From Paragorgia papillata (lineage: Eukaryota; Cnidaria; Anthozoa; Scleralcyonacea; Coralliidae), in the NCBI GenBank assembly GCA_035771165.1, contig JAWNZC010000229.1:1685501-1749500 (forward strand): a stretch of DNA of 64,000 nt, given 5' to 3'. Position 1 is the stretch's first letter. Each line of letters opens with the position of its first letter. Of the stretch, positions 54,701 to 64,000 are shown one piece after another. The position numbers and the translations under genes are program-made. The notes below the pieces were generated by a model. The model was not told the origin of the DNA and did no database searches. It worked only from the letters and a program-made list of their open reading frames with translations.

Positions 54701-56526
54701 TCCCAATCGTTAGGGCATTAACAATTTTCATAAAAATCTCGCCCCGTCTGCAACGAATCACAGCGCGTGATTTTACCGGAAGTAATCCGTGCCATATAAT
54801 AAATATAATACACTTGGATTAAAGTATTAATATCAACAAAATGCCTTAATTTACATAAAACACCTATGTTCCTTGATAACTTTTTTGAGACATGGAAGAC
54901 ATGATCTTTCCAATTTAGGTGACTATCGATTAAAACTCCTATTATACTTTTAACCTCGTTTATGATTTTCCATTAATACTGAGGGTAATTGGATGAGTTA
55001 CTTTCTTTCCACATGTGAGAAGAGTGGCTCTAGTTTGACTCTACCAAACACCACAGGTTTTCTCTGCATGGGTACTCCATTTCCCCCCGTATCTTAACAC
55101 TGGACCAATGAGGGTTGGTCCTCACTGGACTTCTAAGGAGAACAGTTTAGATGTAACTGATAGGGTTATTTATAAGTTATAATCCTACACAAAAAAAAAC
55201 ACACGCAAAAATTATATTTATGTGCAAAGAAATGGAGTAGTATTCTTAAAACGTTAAAAAAGTAAGTCATTAATGCATTTTCTTACGGACTATTTAGGCT
55301 AAGTTTTGACGTGTGTGATATTTCACCATAATTTTAATTATGTGAACTTGAATTTGCCCACGAAATTTTTCAAGTTTGCGTCCTAGTGACATTGTGCCTT
55401 TAAACATGCACAAAACAACGAACATACACGTAAATAGAGAATGAACATATACAACGTATTTTTATATAATATATCAAAGTTCTATTTCAAAAGTTTCAAT
55501 AAGCAGTCTCAGTTGGTTGCACATTAACAAACAGTTTAGTATGAATATCTTATTCCAAACAGTGAAATTAAAGTATAGTGTGCTGCGTAGGAAGTGTTGA
55601 AATATAAATCGAAAGATAACATAGGGCAGTAAATTTATAGTCAGAACTCAGAAGGGCCTTTGCTCGAAACGTTAGACTTCTACGTTTTCTGTTTCGGCAG
55701 TATATCCAACCTTACCATAGGCGTAGCAGCTCAATTCTGTTTGCGGGGCAGACATTTTTGCCCGAAAAATTTAAGGTTAAATATTGGTTTTTAAGTCGTA
55801 TTTTTCAGTCTTAACGTATGAATTTTTCTTGAACATTTCACAGTAATACGTGTCAAAATTGCCCGAAATTCCTAGCAAAAAGTGCCCAAATTTACCTTTT
55901 TCAAATATCCCCCCCCCCCTGCTCGCCTAAGAACCTTACTATATTTCAATTTGAATATCTTTTGTCTTTTAATAATATTGTTTTATTGTCTTTATTATCT
56001 TATTAACTAATACAGTACTCCAGTACAAAACTATTGAATTTTCGTGCAAAAACTTTATAGTTCAATACGGATTTTGGCATGAGCACGTTCTTGGATGGTG
56101 GAAACACAGAAATGACCCAAATATTCTCTTCCTGAAATATGAAGATCTCAAAAAGGTTTGTAATTTTTATGGCTTTTTTAAATTTTTAAATTAACTTTCT
56201 TTTAATTTAACTTAATTGTTTTATCTTTTATCTTTTATCTTCTATGATCTAAGAATCTTGAGAAAGAAGTAAGAAAAATTGTTGCGTTTTTGGGAAAGAA
56301 TCTTCAAGAGGAAACCATCAAGGCCATTACAAAACAATGCACGTTTGAAGAAATGAATAAAAATCGTTCAAATTACTGGGTGTCAGTTCCAGATGGACCA
56401 AGTCTTTTGCGGAAAGGACAAATTGGAGATTGGAAACATTATTTTACTCCAGAACTAAATGAGGAAATTGAAGTGAAGATTCTATCTAAGCTGAAGGGAA
56501 CAGGACTTACATTTGATTTTGAATGA
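48597..56526 (+). CDS. cytosolic sulfotransferase (SULT-type), complete four-exon gene
   Basis: Exons 48597-48774, 50757-51116, 56061-56155 and 56254-56526 give 301 residues, the usual SULT length (~290-300). The enzyme family transfers sulfate from PAPS to hydroxyl or amine groups of small molecules in the cytosol. Visible motifs: the 5'-phosphosulfate loop YPKSGTTW at ~57-63, THSHLP with the catalytic-type His at 115-120, the 3'-phosphate site RNPKDVAVSY at 141-150, HVLGWWKHRNDPNILFLKYED at ~188-208, and RKGQIGDWK at 264-272. All introns are GT-AG with fitting phases (1, 1, 0). There is no signal peptide or membrane segment. The substrate is unknown. Introns 1 (~2.0 kb) and 2 (~4.9 kb) hold LINE, MITE and SINE insertions. 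A plausible acceptor (AAATCGGCAG) just before the ATG suggests a 5' UTR intron. Confidence 0.93.
48815..50585 (-). mobile_element. LINE (CR1/L2-type) in sulfotransferase intron 1, degenerate
   Basis: The minus strand begins near 50575 with GHSTSTTMLAIKDD, then LADFSKAFDTV (motif A), GVSQGSIIG (motif B) and QYADDTTL (motif C). It continues through RVQLVAAGF and LGWLPIAERRDF, then ERIFNS-like sequence, and the 3' end shared with 39332-39625, ending in (TAA)n at 48806-48822. Multiple frameshifts. It runs antisense to the host gene. A ~315-bp insertion interrupts its 3' UTR at about 48960-49275. Confidence 0.88.
48960..49275. mobile_element. hairpin element nested in the LINE 3' UTR
   Basis: The uninterrupted LINE copy at 39.3 kb shows that this block is extra. 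It contains a strong hairpin: GGGCTTTATCGGATATAAAA with TTTTATATCCGATAAAGCCC. Near its edge is ATTCATTAATAATTCATGAG, resembling words at 57401 and 10770. Confidence 0.75.
50757..51116 (+). CDS. sulfotransferase exon 2
   Basis: Acceptor poly-T then CTTCAAG, donor GAGAAG|GTGAGT. Reads GTTWTAEIVWQIYNEG, then SPRLTHSHLPFHVIP, YIYIARNPKDVAVSYFHF, ending FTQGE. It carries most of the PAPS-binding site. Confidence 0.95.
51117..51846. other. sulfotransferase intron 2, nothing recognised
   Basis: GATCGAGA-type words are frequent around 51470-51690, but no clear element boundary is seen. Confidence 0.4.
51847..52076. mobile_element. GGTTGATTATATGAGC MITE, copy 2 (reverse of 28270-28504)
   Basis: TGATTATATGAGCCGGGCTA at the left and GAGCCCGGCTCATATAATCA at the right. 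The interior is the reverse complement of copy 1 (AATGAACGTTAGGGTTCGTT, TTTACATCTAAACTAAACCA). Confidence 0.88.
52077..54140. other. sulfotransferase intron 2; A-rich AAATCYC repeat at 53460-53640
   Basis: A run of AAAATCTC / AAAATTCC / AAAATCCC octamer-like words lies at 53460-53640. ATAATTTATGAGGAATACAC at 53178 echoes the element at 48960. No coding signal. Confidence 0.5.
54145..54275 (+). mobile_element. tRNA-derived SINE, 5' half
   Basis: TGATAGCACAGTGATTCGCG, then CAGGTTCGATTGC (B-box-like) and GCAGTTATCCGGTTAAAATT, GCCGTGGCCACA. The rest of the SINE resumes at 55006. Confidence 0.75.
54276..55005. mobile_element. ~730-bp LINE-like insertion splitting a SINE
   Basis: The SINE breaks after GTGGCCACA and resumes at CCACATGTGAGAAGAG, so the block between is probably inserted. 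The minus strand carries old LINE-like sequence (CTCGTTTATGATTTTCC, CATGGAAGACATGATCTTTC), but no intact frame or inverted ends are seen. The type of insertion is uncertain. Confidence 0.45.
55006..55180 (+). mobile_element. tRNA-derived SINE, 3' half
   Basis: CCACATGTGAGAAGAGTGGC, CTCTACCAAACACCACAGG and ACAGTTTAGATGTAACTGAT match the 3' part of the copy at 25640-25880. Confidence 0.85.
55181..56060. other. end of sulfotransferase intron 2; C-run transposon remnant
   Basis: CATAGGCGTAGCAGC with TTTGCCCGAAAAATTTAAGG and a C-run near 55908 resembles the remnant at 57.47-57.70 kb (CATAGGCGTACGCGGC, GTCGGGCAAA). No exon other than the one that follows. Confidence 0.45.
56061..56155 (+). CDS. 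sulfotransferase exon 3
   Basis: 95 bp. Acceptor AAACTTTATAG, donor AAAAAG|GTTTGT. Reads (V)QYGFWHEHVLGWWKHRND then PNILFLKYEDLKK, a classic SULT segment. Confidence 0.95.
56254..56526 (+). CDS. sulfotransferase exon 4 with RKGxxGDWK
   Basis: Acceptor TTCTATGATCTAAG. Reads NLEKEVRKIVAFLGKNLQEE, then SLLRKGQIGDWKHYFTPELN, ending GTGLTFDFE and TGA. RKGxxGDWK is the conserved C-terminal PAPS/dimer motif. Confidence 0.95.
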   Translation, partial: NLEKEVRKIVAFLGKNLQEETIKAITKQCTFEEMNKNRSNYWVSVPDGPSLLRKGQIGDWKHYFTPELNEEIEVKILSKLKGTGLTFDFE

Positions 56527-57129
56527 ATGTTAATCTACTGCACAATATCTCAAATCCTATTTCGACGATATCTATCAGAATCATCTGTAGGGTAACATGA
56601 TGAGAAAATTTCATTATAACAATAGAGTTGATGTTCGCGGGCATAAATGTTTTATGCCCGACTCAGGCATCTTTACTGTGGAATCCAGTTTTAAGAGTCA
56701 GATTAAGGCCCACCAAGCGTTTGAGACTGACTGAGACATTGAGACTTGTTTATCTTATAATTTAGCAGTAGTTAGGAACTGTTCATAACTACATGTAGAA
56801 GTTAGTTTTTAAAATTAGACATCTTGTAATTAGTTATATATTGTAAATTGCTAATTTTGTAATTTGTAAAGCGCTATTGGGGAATTTCTTTTTCGAAATA
56901 GTGCTATATAAATAAATAAATATTATTATTTAGCCCCAGCCGCAGCGAGGGTTAAAATTAGCTCTGAGAAGGGCCAAAAAACATATTTATGCCCAAGAAC
57001 ATCAACTGTATTACTATTATAATAATTTTATAGTGGGAATTTAGAAGAAAATCAAAGACAGTACAGTATTAAACAGTATCTTGAACAGTGCCGCCATCCT
57101 GCCGGCGTGTATTTCATTGCAATAAATAT
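56527..57129. other. sulfotransferase 3' flank, no gene seen
   Basis: CTATATAAATAAATAAATAT near 56900 contains AATAAA and could hold the poly(A) signal, but it may also be a LINE or SINE tail (GTAAAGCGCTATTGGGGAAT precedes it). Confidence 0.4.
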
Positions 57130-57293
57130 TTACGTAATATATCATACACGAGGAGGAGTGTTTCATCAGGATATCCAAACACCGAGACTTTTGTTGAAAA
57201 CCGAGGCGAAGCCGAGGTTTTTGAACAAACTTCGAGGTGTTTGGATATCCTGATTAAACACTCCTCCGCGTGTATGATATAGCATCTCAAACA
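57130..57293. mobile_element. hairpin MITE, ATATATCATACACGAGGAGG ends
   Basis: TATCATACACGAGGAGGAGT and ACTCCTCCGCGTGTATGATA. Then CAGGATATCCAAACACCGAG pairs with CTTCGAGGTGTTTGGATATC. An almost perfect ~70-bp stem. Confidence 0.85.
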
Positions 57294-57469
57294 AATCAGT
57301 ATTTTAAGAGAAAATCAAGATGAAAGTTTGCTTAATTTATGTAATTTCTTCCTCCGATATTCAAACCACCGACACGGTACCGATTTCCTTTGTGTTTTCT
57401 TCATGAATTATTAATGAGTTTTGGATATAACTCATAACTTACAACTGCAACATTTGTCATCAAAACACA

Positions 57470-57705
57470 TAGGCGTACGCGGCGGGGAGGGGGCAGCTGT
57501 CCCCCCCCCCCCCAGATGAATGGAAATGTTGTCAAGTCGGGCAAATTTTCAACCTAAGTCGGGCAAAAAATATAGGAAAAAAAGCAAAAAAATAGGATGA
57601 AAATAAGGAAAAGGTAGGGTTTTTTTATATCAAAAGTCGGGCAATTTCCGTTTCAGTCGGGCAAAATGTTGTCCCCCCCCTATAAATTTGTGCCCGTACA
57701 CCTTT
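57470..57705. mobile_element. C-run/GTCGGGCAAA repeat, degenerate DNA-transposon remnant
   Basis: CATAGGCGTACGCGGCGGGG, a C14 run, then AAGTCGGGCAAA repeated four times. The ends and coding part are missing. Confidence 0.5.
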
Positions 57706-58217
57706 GTCAAAACAATCTCTGCTTCAAGGTATTGACAAGAAAATTGTGATTTAGAACTGTTAAAACTGATAGGCTCAAATCTGAATTCTTCATTTTAACC
57801 CGCAAAATTCATCACAATGCCCGATAAAATTATTATATTATATATTAAATAACTTGAGTAAATTGAAGTTGCTAGATACTGCCTTCGTCAACTCTGTATT
57901 ACATCTTCTATTTTTGTTTTTGTACCAATGTACAACAATATTCGATTTCTATTTTCTAATATTTTATTTTGTATTATTTTCATCTTATTTGTTCTCTCTT
58001 TCCGCTCACGTCCCTACCGCCCAGCGGTTAGTATTGAACTACTTTATGTTACATCTTAGTTTATGCTTTCCATACAATCTCGTACCCAGAGCCTGCGATT
58101 CTTTGGGTCTGTACCAAGGAACGGAGGCTCTGGGGAACTCCGATGAAACTTGTCATCTGATTGGTTAATAATTTAAAAACAGCAAAATTTCAAATAATGT
58201 GCACGTTGTTAACTTGT

Positions 58218-58318
58218 TTAACTCTTTCCTGTCCGAATTGCTCTTTAGTATATTATTCTGGCTAACGCCAGACGATTTTATTCACCTCTGGGGAAGCCCT
58301 CGGACAGGAATGAGTTAA
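58218..58318. mobile_element. TTAACTCTTTCCTGTCCGAA MITE, copy 3
   Basis: Same ends and body as the tandem pair at 22.4-22.7 kb (GGCTAACGCCAGACGATTTT, CTCTGGGGAAGCCCTCGG, GACAGGAATGAGTTAA). Confidence 0.88.
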
Positions 58319-60320
58319 TCGATTTATCGACGTTCTGTAACACATAATTATACACGACAGACCCAAAATACAACTGAACACATGAAATAATTCAAAACAG
58401 CAAAAATCCCGACAATTTACAAGTTAAAACTATTCTTTATTATTCTCGCTTCGTCGCCAAACAAACATCCATCGTCTGACTCGTCTCGTAATTCTTCGCA
58501 GTTTCGTCTCAGAACTTTAAAATTATATTAGAGAATACAAGGTCGATGTTTAGCCAAAATTCCTGACAGAAAGTACAATTCCTTACCTGAGCGGCTGAGC
58601 CGATCACTGCCGGGTGACGCGGACATATAAAACACTCTCGCCAAATTGTCCGGTTGACGATTTAGAGAACAGCTAAGAAAGACCATTTGTATCACAACGC
58701 TTTGTCAAGAGCTTTGTAAAACATACTGGGTCATCCTTTATTGGTAAACAAATATTTTCTCTGGTCTTCGAGCTAAAGATCGTCGATGACAGTAACAAAT
58801 TATAGGGAACTGGGAACCAGAGGACTGGGTACAAAAACCCAATTTTGGGGGTTTTTCATCGGAGTTTCCCAAAGCCTAAGCAGCAGAACTGCTTGTTGTT
58901 TCTGCTCAGCATATTCTCTCATCTCGAAATGATGATTATCGTTAATTGTGAAATGTCCTAGAATTACCAATAATCATCATTTTTAAAAAAGAATTCCCTA
59001 CCCCCACCTCTAACCTGACCCAATCTCGTACCCAGACCCATACGCGCGCGGGAAGCGAATCACGATCGGAAATTGCGGCTGTCGACTGGGATCTAATCCA
59101 AGGTTGACCTGGATTAGCTACGCATGCGTAGAACGAATATCTTGCGTGTAAACGTCATCAATACACGCGAGACCAAGCGAGGCTGGATGAATCAGGAGCG
59201 AAGGAGCGTTGTGGTACATGTGGGTTCATACGATAAAATTAGTGAAGATAAAGGAAAATAATGCATCCATTGAAGAGCCGATACTAGGGATATTATAGGA
59301 TATCAGGCATTTGCTGACTTGAAATCAAATATGGCGGGAAAATTAGACGAAGAACAAGGTGCTATCTAGTATCGTAAACTTCTTGTTAAATGACTAAAAT
59401 CTGTTGTTTGTTGACCGTTTACTACCCCCAAAAGAAGTTGGGTTGGTTTTTTTTTTGCAGATGTGTGTACCCAATTGACCTTTAAAATGGATTTTGAAGT
59501 TCGAATCAGTCGTGGAAAGTGTACATGACGACTGATCATGAGGAAGTGACGAGTTCACATAAAACAAACCCAATCAACTATGGAGGAATGGAGGATGAAT
59601 AAATATCTCAACTATTGATTTTTTCTTTGTCTTGATTTTGTTTTTGGCTATACATGGACAGTTCACTTGTTCTTGTTTTGCGTGTGCTGTGTTTAGAATT
59701 TAGTAAATTTAATTTCATCAAGCTCGGCCGACAACTCACTTGAGCCAGCACGCACGTGGCTTGCAAACTGCCCCATGAAAGTGGCCAATTTTCTATACGA
59801 TTCTCGATCGTGGATCTGGGACAATCCATTTGAAAATCGACTCTGATTGGCTTAACGCGGTGACGTCTACTGCGCTGCGCAGATAATTTCACACCCATTC
59901 TCCCATCGCGGTCTTCATGTAATGGTGGTTGTTTTCGAGAAGGAGTGAAGCGAAATAACATGTTTATTGGGACTTAATCTGAGAAATTGAGAGTTATTCC
60001 TTTGCAAAAGTCATTTCAAGGAGACAAGAAATACTTATTTGCCTTTGTGGTATTTTTGGAACTCTGGTTCGAGTTTAAAGTATGACAGATAACAGATTCA
60101 TCGTGGGCCGTGCTTCGTGACTAGTTCACTTTTCAGAATTCATAGTTTTCCGTACTTGTATGTAAAATAATTAAATATTTATGGTATATCGTCATATGGA
60201 CACTGGATTTGACTTCAAGAAGTATCATTGGAGGCTATTTGAATAAAAAATAATTGTCTACATCTTTCAATCACCTCAAATATTCATAATTAGCTGAGTG
60301 GCTGATCAAGTTTATATCAA
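58319..60320. other. no gene seen; possible old MITE ends near 58076-58140 and 58800-58880
   Basis: CCAATCTCGTACCCAGACCC at ~59030 and GGGAACCAGAGGACTGGGTA at ~58810 belong to the CCAATCTCG family of ends. A 117-codon minus frame at 59608-59961 has no recognised domain and no homology that I can see. Confidence 0.4.
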
Positions 60321-60329
60321 CACCCAGGT

Positions 60330-61165
60330 GAAAATCTTGTCAAGATCTTACAAGATCTTGTAAGATCTTGTAAGATCTTGTAAGATCTTGTAAGATCTTG
60401 TAAGATCTTAAATAAGATTTTATAAGAAATTTCTTATAAGATCTTATAAGATCTTGTAAGATCTTGTAAGATCTTGTAAGATCTTGTAAGATCTTGTAAG
60501 ATCTTGTAAGATCTTAAATAAGATCTTATAAGAAATTTCTTATAAGATCTTATAAGATCTTACAAAGATCTTGTAAGATCTTATAAGATCTTGAAAGATC
60601 TTGTAAGATCTTAAATAAGATCTTATAAGAAAATTCTTATAAGATCTTATAAGATCTTACAAAATGTTATAAGATCTTGTAAGATCTTGTACGATCTTGT
60701 AAGATCTTAAATAAGATCTTATAAGAAATTTCGTATAAGATCTTATAAGATCTTGTAAGATCTTGTAAGATCTTGTAAGATCTTGTAAGATCTTGTAAGA
60801 TCTTAAATAAGATCTTATAAGAAATTTCTTATAAGATCTTATAAGATCTTACAAAGATCTTGTAAGATCTTATAAGATCTTGAAAGATCTTGTAAGATCT
60901 TAAATAAGATCTTATAAGAAAATTCTTATAAGATCTTATAAGATCTTACAAAATGTTATAAGATCTTGTAAGATCTTGTACGATCTTGTAAGATCTTAAA
61001 TAAGATCTTATAAGAAAATTCTTATAAGATCTTATAAGATCTTACAAAATCTTATAAGATCTTATAAGATATTGTAAGCTGATCTTGTAAAATCTTGTAA
61101 GATCTTAAATAAGATCTTATAAGAAATTTCTTATAAGATATTATTTAAGATCTTGAACCAAATTT
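60330..61165. repeat. palindromic satellite, AAGATCTT core, with 289-bp higher-order repeat
   Basis: About 80 copies of the self-complementary AAGATCTT separated by GTA, ATA or AATA (10-11 bp steps). At intervals, ATCTTATAAGAAATTTCTTA marks a palindrome centre. Distinctive variants (TACAAAGATC at 60561/60850, ACAAAATGTTAT at 60659/60948) recur with an exact 289-bp offset, so a 289-bp block was duplicated in tandem. No ORF survives. Confidence 0.95.
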
Positions 61166-61229
61166 TGCATAAAGCTCACTAGATCTTTCAAGATCTTGTG
61201 TATTATCTTGTAAAAGCTTATAAGATATT

Positions 61230-61500
61230 TTGTATGATATATCCCTTACGAAAATGTTCTATAGAATCCTATAGAATATTCTGTTGGAAATCTAAATCCA
61301 ATGGAATATTCTGTTGGATTTTTTTTTCAACAGAATATTCTGTTGGATATTCTGTATGACACTAAAGTGTCAATAGAATATTCTATTGGATTTTCTATAG
61401 CATATTAGTTTTTCTTCCACAAAGTATTATATTAGATTTTCTATATGAGGCCAATAGAACATTCTATTGAATATTCTCTAGAATATTCTATTCATTCGAT
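61230..61500. repeat. AGAATATTCT palindrome cluster
   Basis: AGAATATTCTGTTGGA and close variants (AGAATATTCTATTGGA, GAATATTCTCTAGAATATTC) occur about eight times, adjoining the AAGATCTT satellite. The core is a perfect GAA-nn-TTC palindrome. Confidence 0.85.
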
Positions 61501-61907
61501 TTTTTATTCATCTCTAAGTTATAACTCTGAAGTTAAAACATTGAGCTTCAAATGCTTTTCCAAGTTTACCATTTGTCATATTTTGCTTATAAGTGTTTCT
61601 TTTGATCTACCGTATATTGCTCAAGCAATATTTCCACCAAACTTTAACTATACGTTCCTTATCTTCAAAATTCCTGTGCTAACAGATATTTTGTGCAGCA
61701 TGCTACACACTATTTGATTAGACATAAAACTTGACAAATGACCTAAATATACTAGCCCATAAAGTTGAATTAAAAAGTATTGATTTGTAAAACTCGATGT
61801 ATGGCTTTCGACTTTCGAGTGACTATGGGCGAATACAACCTGCAAATTTACATAAACGTTTTGTGCTACCTTAAGACCACGCGAGGCTAACGCGGGATTA
61901 TTATCCC

Positions 61908-62066
61908 ATGATGACGCGGGAACCCGGTGACGCGTTCATTTTCGAATTGGAAGTTCGTTGGCGATTGTTGTTTGCCTTTTGCTTTGTAATTTGTTGCTTC
62001 TGTTTTATAAATGGTTCTTCGCTAGATCGACGTATACAGACGACGGATGCGATCACATTATTGAAG
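61908..62066 (+). CDS. candidate first exon with signal peptide, unknown gene
   Basis: The frame MMTREPGDAFIFELEVRWRL then LFAFCFVICCFCFINGSSLD, RRIQTTDAITLLK ends at ATTGAAG|GTAAGT, a strong donor in phase 0. A hydrophobic run of ~16 residues after WR, followed by NGSS, looks like a signal peptide or anchor. The n-region is longer than usual, but a later start is not available. No downstream exon was identified in the remaining 1.9 kb, so the gene would continue beyond the window. I do not recognise the protein; it could be chance. Confidence 0.35.
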
Positions 62067-62346
62067 GTAAGTCATAGATTCTTTAATCAGCAATTTTGTA
62101 TACTGATTTGTATAAATTTGAAATAGTCGGCAAGGTATACTCGGGGTATTTTATATTTATTCGCTACGGAATAGAAATGTTCTTAATTGTCGGAATACAA
62201 ACGATTTGCGGTTTGATTCTTAAAAAATATGTTTATTTTCGTTGTTTATAAGTATTACAATTAAAGGATTTATGGTTTGTTTTGGGAATTGACAAATTGT
62301 TTTGTGTTGATCAACAACGGCGGTAATTTTGAATATACATAATATA

Positions 62347-62673
62347 CAGTGTGTATCAAAAAAATTCGAACCCTTAGAAAATGAATTAGCATTCTTTTCA
62401 AACAACCTATTGTAGTAGTTTGAAAACCCTAAGCACTTCGCTGAACCCACAGATGCGTAAAACACACGGTCTTATACACCTGGGAAATTTAAATTAAGAT
62501 AACTTGAAGTGTATGCATGGTGAAAGTATTTAAAAGCTTTTTCGCTTCGTTTAACTTATGTGCTGATTAATTTATAACGCAGCGCTTTTAGGGCTTTCAA
62601 ACTACTACAATCGGTTGTGTGAAAAGAATGCTAATTCATTTTCTAAGGGTTCGAATTTTTTTGATACACACTG
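62347..62673. mobile_element. mariner-type MITE, 327 bp, ~95-bp inverted ends
   Basis: CAGTGTGTATCAAAAAAATT and AATTTTTTTGATACACACTG are perfect complements. Complementarity continues through TTAGAAAATGAATTAGCATT and TTGTAGTAGTTTGAAA. TA lies on both sides. Degenerate relative at 7955-8052. Confidence 0.92.
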
Positions 62674-62688
62674 TATATACCCTGCATA

Positions 62689-62860
62689 CTATAGAGCGTT
62701 TTCACTCATGTGATCGGTGGCCCTATGGGGGTGGTGAAACAATACGATATATTTGAATAAGAAAGAGCTAATTCCCATACCGTACACCAATATGGCCGTC
62801 ATTTCATTGTTTTAGTACACCAATATGGCCGCCGTGACGTCAGATGAAAACGCTCTATAG
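62689..62860. mobile_element. MITE, 172 bp, CTATAGAGCGTTTTCA ends
   Basis: CTATAGAGCGTTTTCA and TGAAAACGCTCTATAG are exact complements. The interior repeats ACACCAATATGGCCG twice. Confidence 0.9.
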
Positions 62861-64000
62861 GTAATTCATTTACAAAAAGTCGACCATTTGATTCCCTTTT
62901 TTGATGAACACAACTGTTATGTTTCAATATTTAATTTAAGAAAAGGCTTTACTGTGTTAATAACAACATAGCTTGAAAACTAGATATTCCTAGACTGCAA
63001 TGTTCTCAGTGTTGGAATCTGGGGCAAACTTATGCATGTATGCTATAAACCAGACTACAAAGAATATTAAACATGTTTCAAAGAATATTAAAATTTACCA
63101 GTAAACATGGACTGGACTGGCCCGGTTAACTGGTTGTGACAACTGGGATCAAGGCAAACTGGGCTAGCTTGCTTGTCATGTAATTGAAATGTTGAAAAGA
63201 CATACAATTTATATAGGATGGCTAGCCTGGTCCATGTAATCACCCCCTTAGTTCCTGATGTTCAGAGTTAATTAAACAAATGTTCAGAGTCTCACAAGTT
63301 TTATTCTATTTCACATCAATCTTTTGTTAATATCTCCATTTGTTATTATAGATGTACAGTACTAACTCCTGGCCAAATATGGGTCCGACAAAGTTAATAA
63401 ATATCACCAGCAAGCTATTGATGCATGTAACCAAAAATGTAGGGATGCAAAATGTAGAATGGATGCTGCAGAAAGCAAAAACTTATAAAGACTATAAATT
63501 TTGAATGAATTAATTTTGTCATTACAGTACTAATTAAAAAGTAAATACTTTAAATAGTTAATTACAGTTTATTTTCAACAACCTTGTTTGAGAGTAATAT
63601 TATGTCTCTTTTCACCAATTACCAAAGAGCTAGATCAATAACTGGACACACAAGTGAGTTGGGGTTGACTGTTCACCATACATGTAGAGTGATAATCATA
63701 AAATCATATAAAGCAAAATAATGGACAAAAACAAACTAATTATTTACACTCGTGTATGACCCCATCTCTACATTACCAGATCTAATGTAACAATATAATT
63801 ATACAATGTAACATGTAACACATTTTGTTAAAGTGTTTATGAAATGAAAATTAAGTTTGTCTTATTTGAAAGTACTTTTAAAATGACAGAGTAACATATT
63901 TTGCTGGTTTTTGTTTCCTTGCTTTGTTTTTAGGATATCACAGTTTGTTTTATAAGTGAAACTACTGTAACCAGTGATGTCACAACACGTGCATAATGAC
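62861..64000. other. no gene seen; MITE-like 63100-63250 and fragment near 63843
   Basis: TGGCCCGGTTAACTGG and CTGGGCTAGCTTGCTTG recall the GGTTGATTATATGAGC MITE family. ATTAAGTTTGTCTTATTTGA near 63845 recalls the element at 14816. A short frame at 63390-63505 (SDKVNKYHQQAIDACNQKCR) looks protein-like but has an upstream in-frame stop and no acceptor in phase. Confidence 0.4.

Noticed and set aside
59335..59372. ATGGCGGGAAAATTAGACGA as a first exon
   Set aside because: The donor after CAAG is GTGCTA, weak, and no next exon was found.
59608..59961. 117-codon minus-strand frame as a gene
   Set aside because: No recognised domain, no splice context and no homology apparent. Left as unannotated.
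63385..63505. Cys-rich frame SDKVNKYHQQAIDACNQKCR as an exon
   Set aside because: An in-frame stop lies just upstream and no acceptor gives the needed phase.

Overview
This is animal nuclear DNA: AT-rich, intron-rich and loaded with transposable-element debris. There is no bacterial-style operon, CRISPR array or prokaryotic promoter. Host exons have GT-AG splice sites with matching phases, and the best host gene is a metazoan-only one (beta-sarcoglycan). The mix of 5S-rRNA-derived and tRNA-derived SINEs, LINEs with restriction-like endonucleases, CR1/L2-type LINEs, hAT remnants and many MITEs fits a non-vertebrate metazoan, most likely a cnidarian. The species cannot be fixed from the sequence.

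Three host genes can be read. (1) The last three exons of a short-chain dehydrogenase of the retinol/17-beta-hydroxysteroid/hydroxybutyrate type (SDR9C-like) lie on the + strand at 4015-8906. (2) A complete seven-exon beta-sarcoglycan gene lies on the - strand from 32386 down to 10211, tail-to-tail with the SDR. Its exon junctions match the human gene except that human exon 4 is split in two. (3) A complete four-exon cytosolic sulfotransferase (301 residues) lies on the + strand at 48597-56526. A possible signal-peptide first exon of a fourth gene sits at 61908-62066.

Layout: 1-2905 is a tandem repeat and a broken LINE reverse transcriptase. 2906-7115 is a pair of 928-bp inverted arms around one SDR exon, a 48-bp-unit minisatellite and a MITE. 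8.9-16.5 kb is sarcoglycan 3' exons with many MITEs and LINE tails. 16.5-20.4 kb is a 5S-derived SINE, a ~490-bp GATA/GGTA microsatellite and an open 962-codon LINE ORF. 20.4-32.4 kb is the sarcoglycan 5' half with MITEs and nested tRNA-SINEs. 33-48.5 kb is gene-poor: an OTU-protease relic, stacked LINE 3' ends, a hAT relic, a large inverted-repeat element, and a LINE split by a MITE with a 7-bp target duplication. 48.6-56.5 kb is the sulfotransferase with a LINE in intron 1. 57-64 kb is hairpin MITEs and a striking palindromic satellite (AAGATCTT core).

The three genes have no evident joint pathway; they are neighbours in a repeat-rich region. The most unusual structure is the identical pair of 928-bp inverted arms straddling an SDR exon. 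It could promote exon circularisation or inversion of the exon. I found no gene cluster or immune-type system.
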